Assembly: GCA_000696115.1 (NCBI GenBank)
Contig: JJOH01000019.1
Location: 703,882-767,881 of the forward strand
DNA from: Streptomyces olindensis
GTDB lineage: Bacteria > Actinomycetota > Actinomycetes > Streptomycetales > Streptomycetaceae
Direction of reading: 5' to 3'
DNA: 64,000 nucleotides
Part shown: positions 23,707-32,737 of the stretch, piece after piece
Layout: the number at the start of each line of letters is the position of its first letter
How positions within the stretch are numbered: the first letter of the stretch is position 1
Notes under the pieces: generated by a model
Told to the model about the DNA's origin: nothing
Database searches by the model: none
What the model saw: the letters and a program-made list of their open reading frames with translations, nothing else
Program-made: the position numbers and the translations under genes

Positions 23707-26325
23707 TCAGTCCAGCACAGGTTGCGGCGCCGGGCACCCCGTGGGAGTCACCCGGGAGGCGTCATGGATCAGCGCCTCGTGCGCGGCCCTGAGCCGGGCC
23801 GTGTCGGGTTTCAGCACCGCGCGGTCGTAGGTGAGGAAGCCGTTCAGCTCGCCCTCGACGTCCGCGATCTGGGTGTAGACGGCCCCGTTGCTCCCCTTGC
23901 AGACCAGCGCGCGGACCTCGTCCAGCTTCTCCAGGTAGTCCTCGGTGTAGGTGGCCGGGTCGACGTCGACGTACGACTGCTGCACCGACCAGGCGTGGCC
24001 GGGCACCGCGAGGCCCAGGCCGCCGTACTCGCCGCTGACCAGGGCGCGCTGCCCGTCGGGGCGGGGCGGCAGGGCCGGGCTCGGGTAGCCGTGCTCGTCC
24101 ATGATGTCGCCGGTGCCGCCGTCGGCGCCGAGATTCAGCCCGGACTGGCCGTTGACCAGGCGGGTGGGGTCCCAGGCCTTGGCCTGCTCGGCGATCCGGC
24201 CCACGTCGTACTGGCCCCAGCCCTCGTTGAAGGTCACCCACATGACGACCGACGGGCTGCTGATGTGTTCGTCGATCATCTCCTTCAGCTCGCGCTCGTA
24301 GCGGGCCCGGGAGGTGGCGCTCGGGTTCACCCCGGCCGTCATCGCGGGCATGTCCTGCCAGACCAGCAGTCCGAGCCGGTCGGCCCAGTAGAACCAGCGG
24401 TCCGGCTCGACCTTGATGTGCTTGCGCACCGAGTTGAAGCCGAGCCGCTTGTGCGCCTTCAGGTCGTAGGCCAGCGCCTCGTCGGTGGGGGCGGTGTGCA
24501 GGCCGTCGGGCCAGAAGCCCTGGTCGAGGGTGGCCATCAGGAAGACGGGCTCGCCGTTGAGGAGCGTGCGGGGGACGCCGTTGACCTTCTCGACGGCGAC
24601 GGAGCGCATGCCGAAGTAGCTGCCGACCCGGTCGGCGCCGACCTTGACCTTCAGGCCGTAGAGGAACGGGTCGTCCGGCGACCACAGGTGCGGGTCGCGC
24701 ACGGTCAGCGTGAGCGGGCCGCCGGTGCGGCCGCTCGCGGTGGCCACCTCGCGCCGGCCGTCGTACGCCGTCGCCGTGACCGGTACGCCGCCTGGGACGC
24801 CCCGGACCTCGAGGGTGACCTTCTCGCCCGCCACGTCGGGGACGATCTTGAGGGAGTCGACGTGGTCGCGGGCCACCGGCTCCATCCAGACCGTCTGCCA
24901 GATGCCGGAGGACGGGGTGTACCAGATGCCGCTGGGGTCCAGGCGCTGCTTGCCCAGCGGCGGGTTCTCGCCGGAGGCCGCGTCGGTCGGGTCGTAGACG
25001 CCGACGATCAGCTCCTGGGTGCGGCCGGGTTTGAGCGCGTCGGTGACGTCGGCGCTGAACTTGTCGTAGCCGCCCTCGTGCGTGGCGACCTTCGTGCCGT
25101 TGACGTAGACCTCGGAGCGCCAGTCGACGGCGCCGAAGTTGAGCCTGAGCCGCTGACCCGAGCCGATCTTCCAGTCGCGCGGGACGGTGAAGGTGCGCCG
25201 GTACCACATGCGGTCCTCGTGCCGCTCGATGCCGGAGAGCTGGGACTCCACCGGGTACGGGACGAGGATGCGCTCCTTCAGCGTCCTGCCGACGGGCGGC
25301 TGCTGGCCCGGCTCGGCGGCCTCGAACTGCCAGCGGCCGTTGAGGTTGCGCCAGGCGTCCCGGGTCAGCTGCGGGCGCGGGTACTCCGGGAGGGCGTTGT
25401 CCGGTCCGACCTCGTCGGCCCAGCGGGTGCGCAGCTGGTGGGTGGAGTGGTTCGGGCCGGACGTCCAGAACTCCTTGACAACGTTGCCTTCGGCGTCGGT
25501 GAGGCCGCCTTCGCCGTCGTAGCGGACATCGGCCGTGCCGCGGGCCGTGCCCGTCTTGTTGCCGACGACCGGCTCGTCCAGGGCCACCAGCAGGGCGGTG
25601 GGGTCGGACGGGTCCGGGCGGGCCTCACCCAGGGGCCACGCGGCCCCGCCGATCACGGCGTCGAGATGGTCGGTGAAACCCGCCGGGGGTGCGGTGAGCT
25701 CCTGGGCGAAGTCGAGCTTGAGGGTGCGGCCGGTGGCCTGCACGGTGGCCGCTAGGGCGCCGTCGTAGTCGAAGCCCTCGGGGAGGCGGAAGGCCGACTG
25801 CGGGACGGGGGCCTTGGCTGCGCCGGGCTGGGTCCAGCGCAGGTGGAAGTTGGAGCCGCCGTAGTGCTCGAAGTACTCGACCTTGATGTCGTGGGCGCGG
25901 CCGGCGGTGAGGTCGACGGGCTCGGCGGTCTGCTCGCGGTCCCAGTCGTCGACCCAGTGGTCGATGGCGAGCCGGCCGTCGATCCAGAGGCGGAAGCCGT
26001 TGTCGGCGCTGACCGAGAAGGTGTGCGGCCCGCTCTTCTCCGGGACGATCCGGCCGGTCCAGCGGACGCTGACGTCGTCGGACTGTCCGGTGGTGAAGTT
26101 CAGGCGCGGCTCCAGGTTGTCGAAGTCGAGGTCCTGGTCGAAGGTCGTCGCCTTGAGGGTGTGGAAGTCGAAGGCGCCGGGGGCGGAGTGGGTGTAGTAC
26201 TCGCCCTTGAGGCCGTGGATCTCGGCGGAGTCGTCCGCGAGCGCGGGGACTGCGCTCAGGCCCGTGAGGGCGAGGAGCGCGGCGAGCGGTAACGCGAGGC
26301 GGTTTCTGAGGCGTCGGGGACGCAC
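23707..26325 (-). CDS. Secreted glycoside hydrolase family 2 protein with PA14 domain
   Basis: An 872-residue exported glycosidase. A Sec signal peptide (LALPLAALLALTGLSAVPALA) is followed by a PA14 carbohydrate-binding domain at about 38-165 (GLKGEYYTHSAPGAFDFHTLKATTFD ... GFRLWIDGRLAIDHW). Next are the GH2 sugar-binding domain (WRNLNGRWQFEAAEP, WYRRTFTVP, SEVYVNGTKVATHEGGYDKFSADVT), the immunoglobulin-like domain, and the TIM barrel with FNSVRKHIKVEPDRWFYWADRLGLLVWQDMP. The acid/base Glu is in MWVTFNEGWGQYD and the nucleophile region is ALVSGEYGG. The substrate could be a beta-galactoside, beta-mannoside or glucuronide. GTG at 26325 has GGAGG just upstream. A LacI-type operator overlaps its leader. 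Confidence 0.9.
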   Translation of the reverse strand: MRPRRLRNRLALPLAALLALTGLSAVPALADDSAEIHGLKGEYYTHSAPGAFDFHTLKATTFDQDLDFDNLEPRLNFTTGQSDDVSVRWTGRIVPEKSGPHTFSVSADNGFRLWIDGRLAIDHWVDDWDREQTAEPVDLTAGRAHDIKVEYFEHYGGSNFHLRWTQPGAAKAPVPQSAFRLPEGFDYDGALAATVQATGRTLKLDFAQELTAPPAGFTDHLDAVIGGAAWPLGEARPDPSDPTALLVALDEPVVGNKTGTARGTADVRYDGEGGLTDAEGNVVKEFWTSGPNHSTHQLRTRWADEVGPDNALPEYPRPQLTRDAWRNLNGRWQFEAAEPGQQPPVGRTLKERILVPYPVESQLSGIERHEDRMWYRRTFTVPRDWKIGSGQRLRLNFGAVDWRSEVYVNGTKVATHEGGYDKFSADVTDALKPGRTQELIVGVYDPTDAASGENPPLGKQRLDPSGIWYTPSSGIWQTVWMEPVARDHVDSLKIVPDVAGEKVTLEVRGVPGGVPVTATAYDGRREVATASGRTGGPLTLTVRDPHLWSPDDPFLYGLKVKVGADRVGSYFGMRSVAVEKVNGVPRTLLNGEPVFLMATLDQGFWPDGLHTAPTDEALAYDLKAHKRLGFNSVRKHIKVEPDRWFYWADRLGLLVWQDMPAMTAGVNPSATSRARYERELKEMIDEHISSPSVVMWVTFNEGWGQYDVGRIAEQAKAWDPTRLVNGQSGLNLGADGGTGDIMDEHGYPSPALPPRPDGQRALVSGEYGGLGLAVPGHAWSVQQSYVDVDPATYTEDYLEKLDEVRALVCKGSNGAVYTQIADVEGELNGFLTYDRAVLKPDTARLRAAHEALIHDASRVTPTGCPAPQPVLD

Positions 26326-26335
26326 GGAACCTCCA

Positions 26336-26349
26336 TGCCAACGTTGTCA
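26336..26349. promoter_or_regulatory. LacI-family-type operator in the GH2 leader
   Basis: TGCCAACGTTGTCA is a 14-bp palindrome centred on CG with six of seven pairs matched, the form bound by LacI-family sugar repressors. It sits 11 bases upstream of the GTG start of the glycosidase, next to the ribosome-binding site. Binding there would block transcription of this gene. No LacI-family gene lies in the window. Confidence 0.5.
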
Positions 26350-26451
26350 TGTACAAGACGTCGGCATGACAGCACGGATCCCGCGCTTCGTCCAGAGGCA
26401 GGACAAAGTCCCTCCGGAGGCGTCTCGTCGAAGTCCCCCGGCTGCGTCGCG

Positions 26452-27672
26452 TCAGGTGACCAGCTGGCCCTTGCCGAGCGCGATGACGCCGCCCTTGGAG
26501 ACTGTGTACAGCTCGGCGTCGCGCTCCGGGTTCACGCCGATCGTCGCGCCCGGCGGCACCTCGACGTTCTTGTCGAGGACGGCGCCGCGCACCACGGCGC
26601 CCCGGCCGATGTGCACGTTGTCGTGCAGCACGGACCCCTGCACCACGGCCCCCGGGTCGACCACGACACCAGGCGACAGCACGGACCGGGTGACCTGACC
26701 GCGGACCAGGCAGCCCGCGCTGATGATGGACTCGCTGGCGATGCCGCCCGCGTTGAAGCGGGCCGGCGAGAGCTGGTACGAGTGCGTGTAGATCGGCCAG
26801 CTGCGGTTGTACAGGTTGAAGGCGGGGCGCTCGGCGATCAGGTCCATGTGGGCCTCGTAGTAGGCGTCGAGCGTCCCGACGTCCCGCCAGTAGCCCTGGT
26901 CGCGCGTGGTCTCGCCGGGCACGTGGTTGGCGCTGAAGTCGTACAGCGCGGCCTCGCCCCGGTCGGTCAGCTGGGGCAGGATCGAGCCGCCCATGTCGTG
27001 CACGGAGGACTCGTCCTCGGCGTCCCGCTTGAGCGCCTCGATGAGGGCCTTGGTCGTGAAGATGTAGTTGCCCATCGAGGCGAACACACAGCTGGGGTCG
27101 TCCGCGAGGCCCGGCGGGTCGGCCGGCTTCTCCAGGAAGCGCTCCACCGTCTGCCCGTCCGAGCCCGGTGTGATCACGCCGAACGACGAGGACTCCGTGC
27201 GCGGCACCCGGATCCCGGCGACCGTCACGCCCGCACCGCTGTCGATGTGCTGGGCGAGCATCTGGCGGGGATCCATGCGGTACACGTGGTCGGCGCCGAA
27301 GACGGCGACGTACTCGGGGCGCTCGTCGTAGATCAGGTTCAGGGACTGCAGGATCGCGTCGGCGCTGCCCAGGTACCAGCGGGGGCCGAGGCGCTGCTGG
27401 GCGGGGACGGGCGTGACGTAGTTGCCGAGCAGGTTGGACATCCGCCACGTGGTGGTGATGTGCCGGTCCAGCGAGTGCGACTTGTACTGCGTCAGGACGC
27501 AGATGCGCAGGATGTCGCCGTTGACGAGGTTGGACAGGACGAAGTCGACCAGGCGGTACGTGCCGCCGAAGGTCACCGCCGGTTTGGCTCGGTCCGCGGT
27601 CAGGGGCATCAGCCGCTTGCCCTCGCCGCCCGCCAGCACGATTCCCAGGACCGAAGGACCACCACCACGCAT
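26452..27672 (-). CDS. glgC: Glucose-1-phosphate adenylyltransferase (ADP-glucose pyrophosphorylase)
   Basis: A 406-residue nucleotidyltransferase that makes ADP-glucose from ATP and glucose-1-phosphate for glycogen synthesis. It has the pyrophosphorylase signature LAGGEGKRLMPLTADRAKPAVTFGG, then RLVDFVLSN, YLGSADAILQS, VFGADHVYRMD, FLEKPADPP and GYWRDVGTLDAYYEAHMDL. A C-terminal left-handed beta-helix follows (GCLVRGQVTRSVLSPGVVVDPGAVVQ). The frame extends upstream, but ATG at 27672 is chosen: GGGAG precedes it at about eight bases. It is separated from glgA by 51 bases on the same strand and probably forms an operon with it. Confidence 0.95.
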   Translation of the reverse strand: MRGGGPSVLGIVLAGGEGKRLMPLTADRAKPAVTFGGTYRLVDFVLSNLVNGDILRICVLTQYKSHSLDRHITTTWRMSNLLGNYVTPVPAQQRLGPRWYLGSADAILQSLNLIYDERPEYVAVFGADHVYRMDPRQMLAQHIDSGAGVTVAGIRVPRTESSSFGVITPGSDGQTVERFLEKPADPPGLADDPSCVFASMGNYIFTTKALIEALKRDAEDESSVHDMGGSILPQLTDRGEAALYDFSANHVPGETTRDQGYWRDVGTLDAYYEAHMDLIAERPAFNLYNRSWPIYTHSYQLSPARFNAGGIASESIISAGCLVRGQVTRSVLSPGVVVDPGAVVQGSVLHDNVHIGRGAVVRGAVLDKNVEVPPGATIGVNPERDAELYTVSKGGVIALGKGQLVT

Positions 27673-27723
27673 GGCCGCTCCCCTCACGCCGATTTCCCGA
27701 TGCCTGCCCCTGAGCAGCACGCA

Positions 27724-28875
27724 CTAAGCCTGTTTGACGATCTCCTCGTAGAGCCGGACCGTGCGGCGGGCCACCGCGTCCCAGCCGAACTCGCCGACCG
27801 CGCGCTCCCGCCCGGCCTCGCCCATCCGCCGGGCGGTCTCCGGATCGCCCAGGACGGTGTCCATGGCCCGGGCCAGTCCCGCCTCGAAGCCGTCGCCCGC
27901 CGGGACGAGCAGGCCGGTCCGGCCGTCGTCCACGACCTCGGGGATGCCGCCCACCGCCGAGGCCACCACGGGCGTGCCGCAGGCCATCGCCTCCAGGTTC
28001 ACGATGCCGAGCGGCTCGTACACCGACGGGCACACGAACAGCGCGGCGTGCGTCAGGAGCTGGATCACCTCCGGACGCGGCAGCATCTTCGGGATCCAGT
28101 ACACGCCGTCGCGGACGTCGCTCAGCTCCGCGAACAGCTCCCGGAACTCCCGGTCGATCTCCGGCGTATCGGGCGCGCCCGCGCACAGCACGACCTGCGC
28201 GGCCGGGTCGATGTCCCGCACCGCGCGCAGCAGGTGGGGCACGCCCTTCTGCCGGGTGATCCGCCCGACGAACAGCACGTACGGGCGGGAGCGGTCCAGG
28301 CCGATCCGGTCCAGGGCGTCCGTGCCGTGGTCGGGCCGGTACAGGCTCGTGTCGATGCCGTTGTGCACGACGTGGACCTTCTCCGGGTCCAGCGCCGGGT
28401 AGCAGCCGAGGATGTCCTCGCGCATGGCCCCCGAGACGGCGATCACCGCGTCGGCGGCCTCGATCGCGGTGCGCTCGGCCCAGCTGGACAGCTCGTACCC
28501 GCCGCCGAGCTGCTCGGCCTTCCAGGGGCGCAGCGGCTCCAGGGAGTGCGCGGTCAGCACGTGCGGGATGCCGTACAGCAGCTTGGCGAGGTGGCCGCCG
28601 AGGTTGGCGTACCAGGTGTGGGAGTGGACCAGCTCGCGGCCCTGCAGGGCGGCGGCCATCGCGAGGTCGACGGAGAAGGTGCGCAGCGCGTCGTTGGCGC
28701 CGTCGAGCGCGGACCAGGGGCGGTGGCGCAGCACGCCGTCGGCGCGGCCCTCGCCCCAGCAGTGCACGTCCAGGTCGACCAGGGGTCTCAGCTCCCGGGC
28801 GAGGAACTCCACGTGGACACCTGCGCCGCCGTACACGTCCGGCGGGTACTCCCGGGTCAGCAGTCCGACGCGCAC
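27724..28875 (-). CDS. glgA: Glycogen synthase, actinobacterial GT4 type
   Basis: A 383-residue GT-B glycosyltransferase of the actinobacterial (Corynebacterium-type) glycogen synthase group, shorter than the GT5 enzyme of enterics. Donor and acceptor motifs are LTREYPPDVYGGAGVHVEFLA at the N-terminus, HSHTWYANLGGHLAK, FVGRITRQKGVPHLLRA, and CPSVYEPLGIVNLEAMACGTPVVASAVGGIPEVV near the end. It extends alpha-1,4-glucan, or makes maltose-1-phosphate in some actinobacteria, using the ADP-glucose supplied by GlgC. The GTG at 28875 is preferred over the TTG six bases earlier: AGGGAG lies at a good distance and family members begin at this residue. Confidence 0.92.
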   Translation of the reverse strand: MRVGLLTREYPPDVYGGAGVHVEFLARELRPLVDLDVHCWGEGRADGVLRHRPWSALDGANDALRTFSVDLAMAAALQGRELVHSHTWYANLGGHLAKLLYGIPHVLTAHSLEPLRPWKAEQLGGGYELSSWAERTAIEAADAVIAVSGAMREDILGCYPALDPEKVHVVHNGIDTSLYRPDHGTDALDRIGLDRSRPYVLFVGRITRQKGVPHLLRAVRDIDPAAQVVLCAGAPDTPEIDREFRELFAELSDVRDGVYWIPKMLPRPEVIQLLTHAALFVCPSVYEPLGIVNLEAMACGTPVVASAVGGIPEVVDDGRTGLLVPAGDGFEAGLARAMDTVLGDPETARRMGEAGRERAVGEFGWDAVARRTVRLYEEIVKQA

Positions 28876-28914
28876 CCGCAACTCCCTGCTCTCAGCGGCC
28901 GTTCCCTTTCATGG

Positions 28915-29652
28915 TCACCCAGATGGGGCGCGTGGGGAAGAGCGGGGCGGCCTCGGGAAACAACAGTCGCCGCAGACGCCCCCGCCGGGCACCCGGTAGT
29001 ACAGGCAGCAGCTGCGGCGCCGGAAGGCCGTCCCGGTGAGGGTTCCGGCGCCGTCGAGCAGCGGGTGCGCGAGGAGTTCCCCGGCCAGGGAGCGGGCCCG
29101 GGCGGCGGCGTCCGTACGGCCGTGCCCGCGCGCCCAGCGGTCGAACTCCCGGGCGGCGCCCGCCAGCGCGGAGGCGGCGTTGCCCCGCAGCAGGCCCGGG
29201 GCGAGGCGGTGGTGGGCGCGCAGGGCGGCCGAGAGGGGTTCGAGGTGGCCGTGCAGGACGGTGTCCGCGAGGGTCGGCGCGTCCCCCGGCAGCGGCCGTA
29301 CGTCGGACAGCCACAGGTCGTCGGGGGCGCTGCCGTCGGCGTCCCAGCGCAGCAACCGGGCGTCGAGGTCGGGGATGCCGCCGTACAGCGCGGCGCAGCC
29401 GAGCGTCACCGACCAGAGCCGGGCCGCGAGCCCCTGGTGGGTCACGGACGCGGCCACCCGCAACTCCGCGGCGCGCAGGGCGCTCGCGACCTTGCGGACG
29501 CGGAAAATCAGCGGATTTCGGGCTCCATCCGGTGCCGGGTCGGCGTAGGCCTGTGCGAGAGTGGGAAGAGGCCCGGCCGCGGCCCCTTCCGTGCGCAGCA
29601 CGAAGAAACCACCCAGCGGGCGGAGCGCGGCGAGGCCGGGGTCGAGGTCCAC
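28915..29652 (-). CDS. (2Fe-2S)-binding FhuF-like siderophore-iron reductase
   Basis: A 245-residue protein of the FhuF-like class. The diagnostic element is the C-terminal cysteine cluster RRSCCLYYRVPGGGVCGDCC (CC-x10-C-x2-C), which binds a [2Fe-2S] cluster used to reduce ferric siderophores in the cytoplasm. Upstream are WSVTLGCAALYGGIPDLD and an Ala/Arg-rich helical part. The GTG at 29652 (VDLDPGLAALRPLGG) is chosen as the likely start because family members begin with this segment, though no strong ribosome-binding site is seen. It is 39 bases from the glgA start on the same strand. No siderophore transporter is nearby. Confidence 0.8.
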   Translation of the reverse strand: MDLDPGLAALRPLGGFFVLRTEGAAAGPLPTLAQAYADPAPDGARNPLIFRVRKVASALRAAELRVAASVTHQGLAARLWSVTLGCAALYGGIPDLDARLLRWDADGSAPDDLWLSDVRPLPGDAPTLADTVLHGHLEPLSAALRAHHRLAPGLLRGNAASALAGAAREFDRWARGHGRTDAAARARSLAGELLAHPLLDGAGTLTGTAFRRRSCCLYYRVPGGGVCGDCCFPRPPRSSPRAPSG

Positions 29653-29880
29653 GAAGAGCAGTAGTACCAAGGCCCCTAAGGGACGCGACCCGGTGGTCCC
29701 CGACCGGCGTCGCCCACCCTGGGGATGACGGGGTTCCCGTCGTACTCCATCGGCAGTAGGACCCAATGAGTGCTCAGGGACGACGACGGGAAGACCTGGA
29801 CACGGCAGGGTGTTGGTCATGAAAGCCGACCTATCGCCGCGCCGGGCCGAGCGCCCCCGCCTGACGCAGAGGAGCAGCCG

Positions 29881-31125
29881 ATGAGCGCCCTCGCGTTGTC
29901 CGTCCTGCTCTCCCTCGTCTCCGCGGTCGCCTACGCGGGCGGGGCGATCGTGCAGGAGCGGGTGGCGGAGTCCTCGCCGGGCGAGGAGTACGCGCCGCTG
30001 CGTCGGCCGGGCTGGTGGGCGGCGGTCGCGCTCAACGGCCTCGGCGGTCTGCTGCACGTGGTGGCGCTGGCCTACGGTCCGCTCAGCCTGGTGCAGCCGC
30101 TCGGCGCGCTGACCATCGTGGTGGCCCTGCCGATGGCCGCGCTGTTCGTCGGCCGCAAGGCGGGTGCCACGGCCTGGCGGGGCGCGATCATGGCGACGGT
30201 GGGGCTCGCCGGTCTGCTGTCCCTGGTCGCCGCGTCCGACGCCCAGTCGCTGAACGCGGCGGAGCGGGTGGCTGTCGCCCTCGTGACCGCGGGTGTCGTG
30301 GTGGCCCTGATGATCGCCGCGCGTGCCGCGCACCGGCACCCGGCGGTCCGCAGCACGCTGCTGGCGACGGCCTCGGGTATCGCGTTCGGCATGTCCTCGG
30401 TGTTCACCAAGACCGTCGCGGTCGACTGGACCGGCGGCGTGTCGGCGGCGGACGTGCCGTCCCTCGCCGTGATCGGCGTCCTGGCCACGGCCGGCATGCT
30501 GCTGTCGCAGGCCGCCTACCGGGGAGCCGGACTCGCGGCGCCGCTGGCGACGCTGACGGTCGTGAACCCGGTGGTGGCGGCCGCGGTCGGCATCACGATG
30601 TTCGGCGAAACCTTCCGCTACGGCACGACGGGCACGGTGCTCGCCCTGGGCTGCGGTGTGGTGGCGGCGGGCGGACTGATCCTCCTGACGACGGAGCGGC
30701 TCGCGCACTCCGACCCGGAGGGCGAAGGGGCCGGGCTGGAGATCGCGGGGACCGGGCTGGTTCCCGTGGACACGGGCCTCGGGGCGACGGACTCCGTCCC
30801 GGCGGGCCTCCCGGGAGGCGGGGGCGTGCCCCAGCCGGTGGGCGCGGTGCCCGGGGTCGTGGGTGGAGTGGTCGAGCCGGTGGGTGGTCCCGGCGAGGGC
30901 GCGAGTGCCGAGGCCGAGGCGGTGCCCGGGGGTGGGCCGCTGCTCGTCGAGGAGGTCCTCGTGCCCGGCCCGCGGGCGTCGCCCGGGCCGGACGTCGCGT
31001 ACGAGAGCGGGCAGCCGCCGGTGTCCGCCGACGCCCAACGCCCGCTCTCCTACCTGCCCTTCTACGGCATCCCGTACGTCCCGATGCCCACGGTGGACCG
31101 GCACCGCACGCGCGTCAGATCCTGA
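29881..31125 (+). CDS. DMT (EamA/NIPA-like) family transporter with long polar tail
   Basis: A 414-residue membrane protein. Residues 1-285 contain nine to ten hydrophobic helices (ALSVLLSLVSAVAYAGGAIVQERVA, LVQPLGALTIVVALPMAALFVG, ATASGIAFGMSSVFTKTVAVDW, PLATLTVVNPVVAAAVGITMFGE), a drug/metabolite-transporter arrangement. The last ~130 residues are a Gly/Pro/Val/Glu-rich disordered tail ending in basic residues, presumably cytoplasmic. The substrate is unknown. ATG at 29881 has GAGGAG about nine bases upstream. Its end overlaps the convergent wall-hydrolase gene by 11 bases. Confidence 0.82.
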   Translation: MSALALSVLLSLVSAVAYAGGAIVQERVAESSPGEEYAPLRRPGWWAAVALNGLGGLLHVVALAYGPLSLVQPLGALTIVVALPMAALFVGRKAGATAWRGAIMATVGLAGLLSLVAASDAQSLNAAERVAVALVTAGVVVALMIAARAAHRHPAVRSTLLATASGIAFGMSSVFTKTVAVDWTGGVSAADVPSLAVIGVLATAGMLLSQAAYRGAGLAAPLATLTVVNPVVAAAVGITMFGETFRYGTTGTVLALGCGVVAAGGLILLTTERLAHSDPEGEGAGLEIAGTGLVPVDTGLGATDSVPAGLPGGGGVPQPVGAVPGVVGGVVEPVGGPGEGASAEAEAVPGGGPLLVEEVLVPGPRASPGPDVAYESGQPPVSADAQRPLSYLPFYGIPYVPMPTVDRHRTRVRS

Positions 31126-32389
31126 CGCCGCCGGCCCTCAGATACGCCACCGGGTCGACGTCCGTACCGAAACCGGGCCCCGTCCGCACCTCGAAGTGCA
31201 GATGCGGGCCCGAGCTGTTGCCGGTGGAGCCGGAGCGGCCGATGCGCTGCCCGGCGCTCACCGTCTGCCCGTCCCGCACGGAGATCGCCGACAGGTGGGC
31301 GTACTGGCTGTAGCGGCCGTCGCCGTGCCGGATCACGACCTGGTAGCCGAACGAGCCGCCCCACCCCGCGGTGACGACCGTGCCGCCCGCGACCGACTTG
31401 ACGGACGTGCCCGTCGGGACGGGGAAGTCGACGCCGGTGTGATAGCCCTGCGACCAGGCGGAACCCGCCTTGCGGTAAGGCGTGCCCAGGGACGCGCTGA
31501 CGGGCGCGACCAGGCCCTGCCGGGTGGCCGTCGACCGTGCGGCCCGGTCCTCTTTCTGGCCCTTCGTCCGTTCCCTGGCACGCTCCTCGGCGCGGTCCTG
31601 GGCCGGCTTCTTCGTCGAAGGCTTCTTCGTCGACGGCTGCTGCGCGGACGGCTTGGCCGACGGGGACGGCTTGTGGGCGGGACGCGTCTTCGTGGTGCCC
31701 TCACCGCTCAGCGCGAGCCGCTGGCCGGGCACGATCAGGTCGGGGTCGCTCCCTATGGTCGAGCGGTTGGCGGCGTACAGGCCGCGCCAGCCGCCCCGGA
31801 CCTCCTCGTCCGCCGCGATGCCGGAGAGGGTGTCGCCGCGGACCACCGTGTACATCTCGGCGCTGCCCGCCCGGGACTGCGGTGTGGACTGCGGCCGGAC
31901 GTCCTCGATGGACGTCTGCTTCCGGTCCGTCTTCCCGCTCTGCTTCTCGCTCTTCTTCGCGTCGTTCCGCTTCGTGCTCGCGGCGGCCGGCCGGATGTCG
32001 GGCTCGCCCCCTCCCCGGGTCAGCCCGGCCCGGACCGAGCAGACCGGCCAGGCGCCCGGGCCCTGCCCGTCGAGCACCTTCTCCGCGACGGCGATCTGCT
32101 GGTCCTTGGTCGCCAGGTCCGCGCGCGCCGCGTAGGCCCGGCCGCCGTACGCCTCCCAGGTGGACTGGGTGAACTGCAGCCCGCCGTAGAAGCCGTTGCC
32201 GGTGTTGATGCTCCAGTTGTTGCTGGACTCGCAGGCGGCGACCTTGTTCCAGGTGCTCACGTCCGCCGCCTGCGCCGTGCCGGCGCCCATGAACGGGAGC
32301 GCCATGCCCGCGCCGCCCGCCGTGACGGTGAGTGAGGCGCGGTTGATCCTGTTCGGCTGATACCGGCGGTGCCGGCCGCGTACGGCCAT
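31115..32389 (-). CDS. Rpf-like transglycosylase / LysM / M23 peptidase fusion, secreted
   Basis: A 424-residue exported cell-wall enzyme combining three parts. After a signal segment ending TAQAADV comes an Rpf-type transglycosylase domain (WNKVAACESSNNWSINTGNGFYGGLQF, ~45-125, catalytic Glu in ACESSNNW). Then a LysM domain (YTVVRGDTLSGIAADEEV ... DLIVPGQRLAL, ~190-240), a Lys/Ala/Glu-rich linker, and an M23 metallopeptidase (GYHTGVDFPVPTGTSV, HxH in GPHLHFEV) to the end. It should cut both glycan strands and peptide stems and may act in resuscitation or germination. I looked for the cyclic-di-AMP riboswitch that often precedes such genes and did not find one. Confidence 0.9.
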   Translation of the reverse strand: MAVRGRHRRYQPNRINRASLTVTAGGAGMALPFMGAGTAQAADVSTWNKVAACESSNNWSINTGNGFYGGLQFTQSTWEAYGGRAYAARADLATKDQQIAVAEKVLDGQGPGAWPVCSVRAGLTRGGGEPDIRPAAASTKRNDAKKSEKQSGKTDRKQTSIEDVRPQSTPQSRAGSAEMYTVVRGDTLSGIAADEEVRGGWRGLYAANRSTIGSDPDLIVPGQRLALSGEGTTKTRPAHKPSPSAKPSAQQPSTKKPSTKKPAQDRAEERARERTKGQKEDRAARSTATRQGLVAPVSASLGTPYRKAGSAWSQGYHTGVDFPVPTGTSVKSVAGGTVVTAGWGGSFGYQVVIRHGDGRYSQYAHLSAISVRDGQTVSAGQRIGRSGSTGNSSGPHLHFEVRTGPGFGTDVDPVAYLRAGGVRI

Positions 32390-32737
32390 CGATTGCCCCC
32401 CTAGACATGCGTCAGGAGGGGCAAAAGTAAGCGCTGCGAACCGGCCAGGACAAGGCGGCTATCGGCCGCCCGGATGCCCAAATGGCCGGTATGAGGCCCC
32501 TGTTGCGCGACGTGCGCCACGGCGGTGCATCGCGTACGCCACCCGGTGCCCGGGTGCGCCGTGCGCGGGGACGCGTACGGCGGCTGAGTGCCACGGGGCT
32601 CCTGTGCGTATCTGCCTGCACGACGTCGTACGACCCGCGCGTGCGGACGAAGTAGCGGCACGTCAGGATGGTCGACGGGGGCATGCTGGTGGGCAGCACC
32701 GGCAGCACCGGTACCGAGCTTTTTAGGAGCGAACCGA
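32390..32737. other. Divergent intergenic region
   Basis: These 348 bases between the wall-hydrolase gene and gnd hold both promoters. Nothing gene-like is seen. A short direct repeat (GGCAGCACC twice, 32693-32710) and the gnd ribosome-binding site TAGGAG are the only visible elements. Confidence 0.4.

Noticed and set aside
28876..28881. TTG at 28881 as the glgA start
   Set aside because: The GTG at 28875 has better spacing to AGGGAG and matches the family N-terminus.
32390..32640. Possible cyclic-di-AMP riboswitch before the Rpf-like gene
   Set aside because: The leader lacks the conserved elements of that class as far as I can judge by eye; a covariance search would be decisive.
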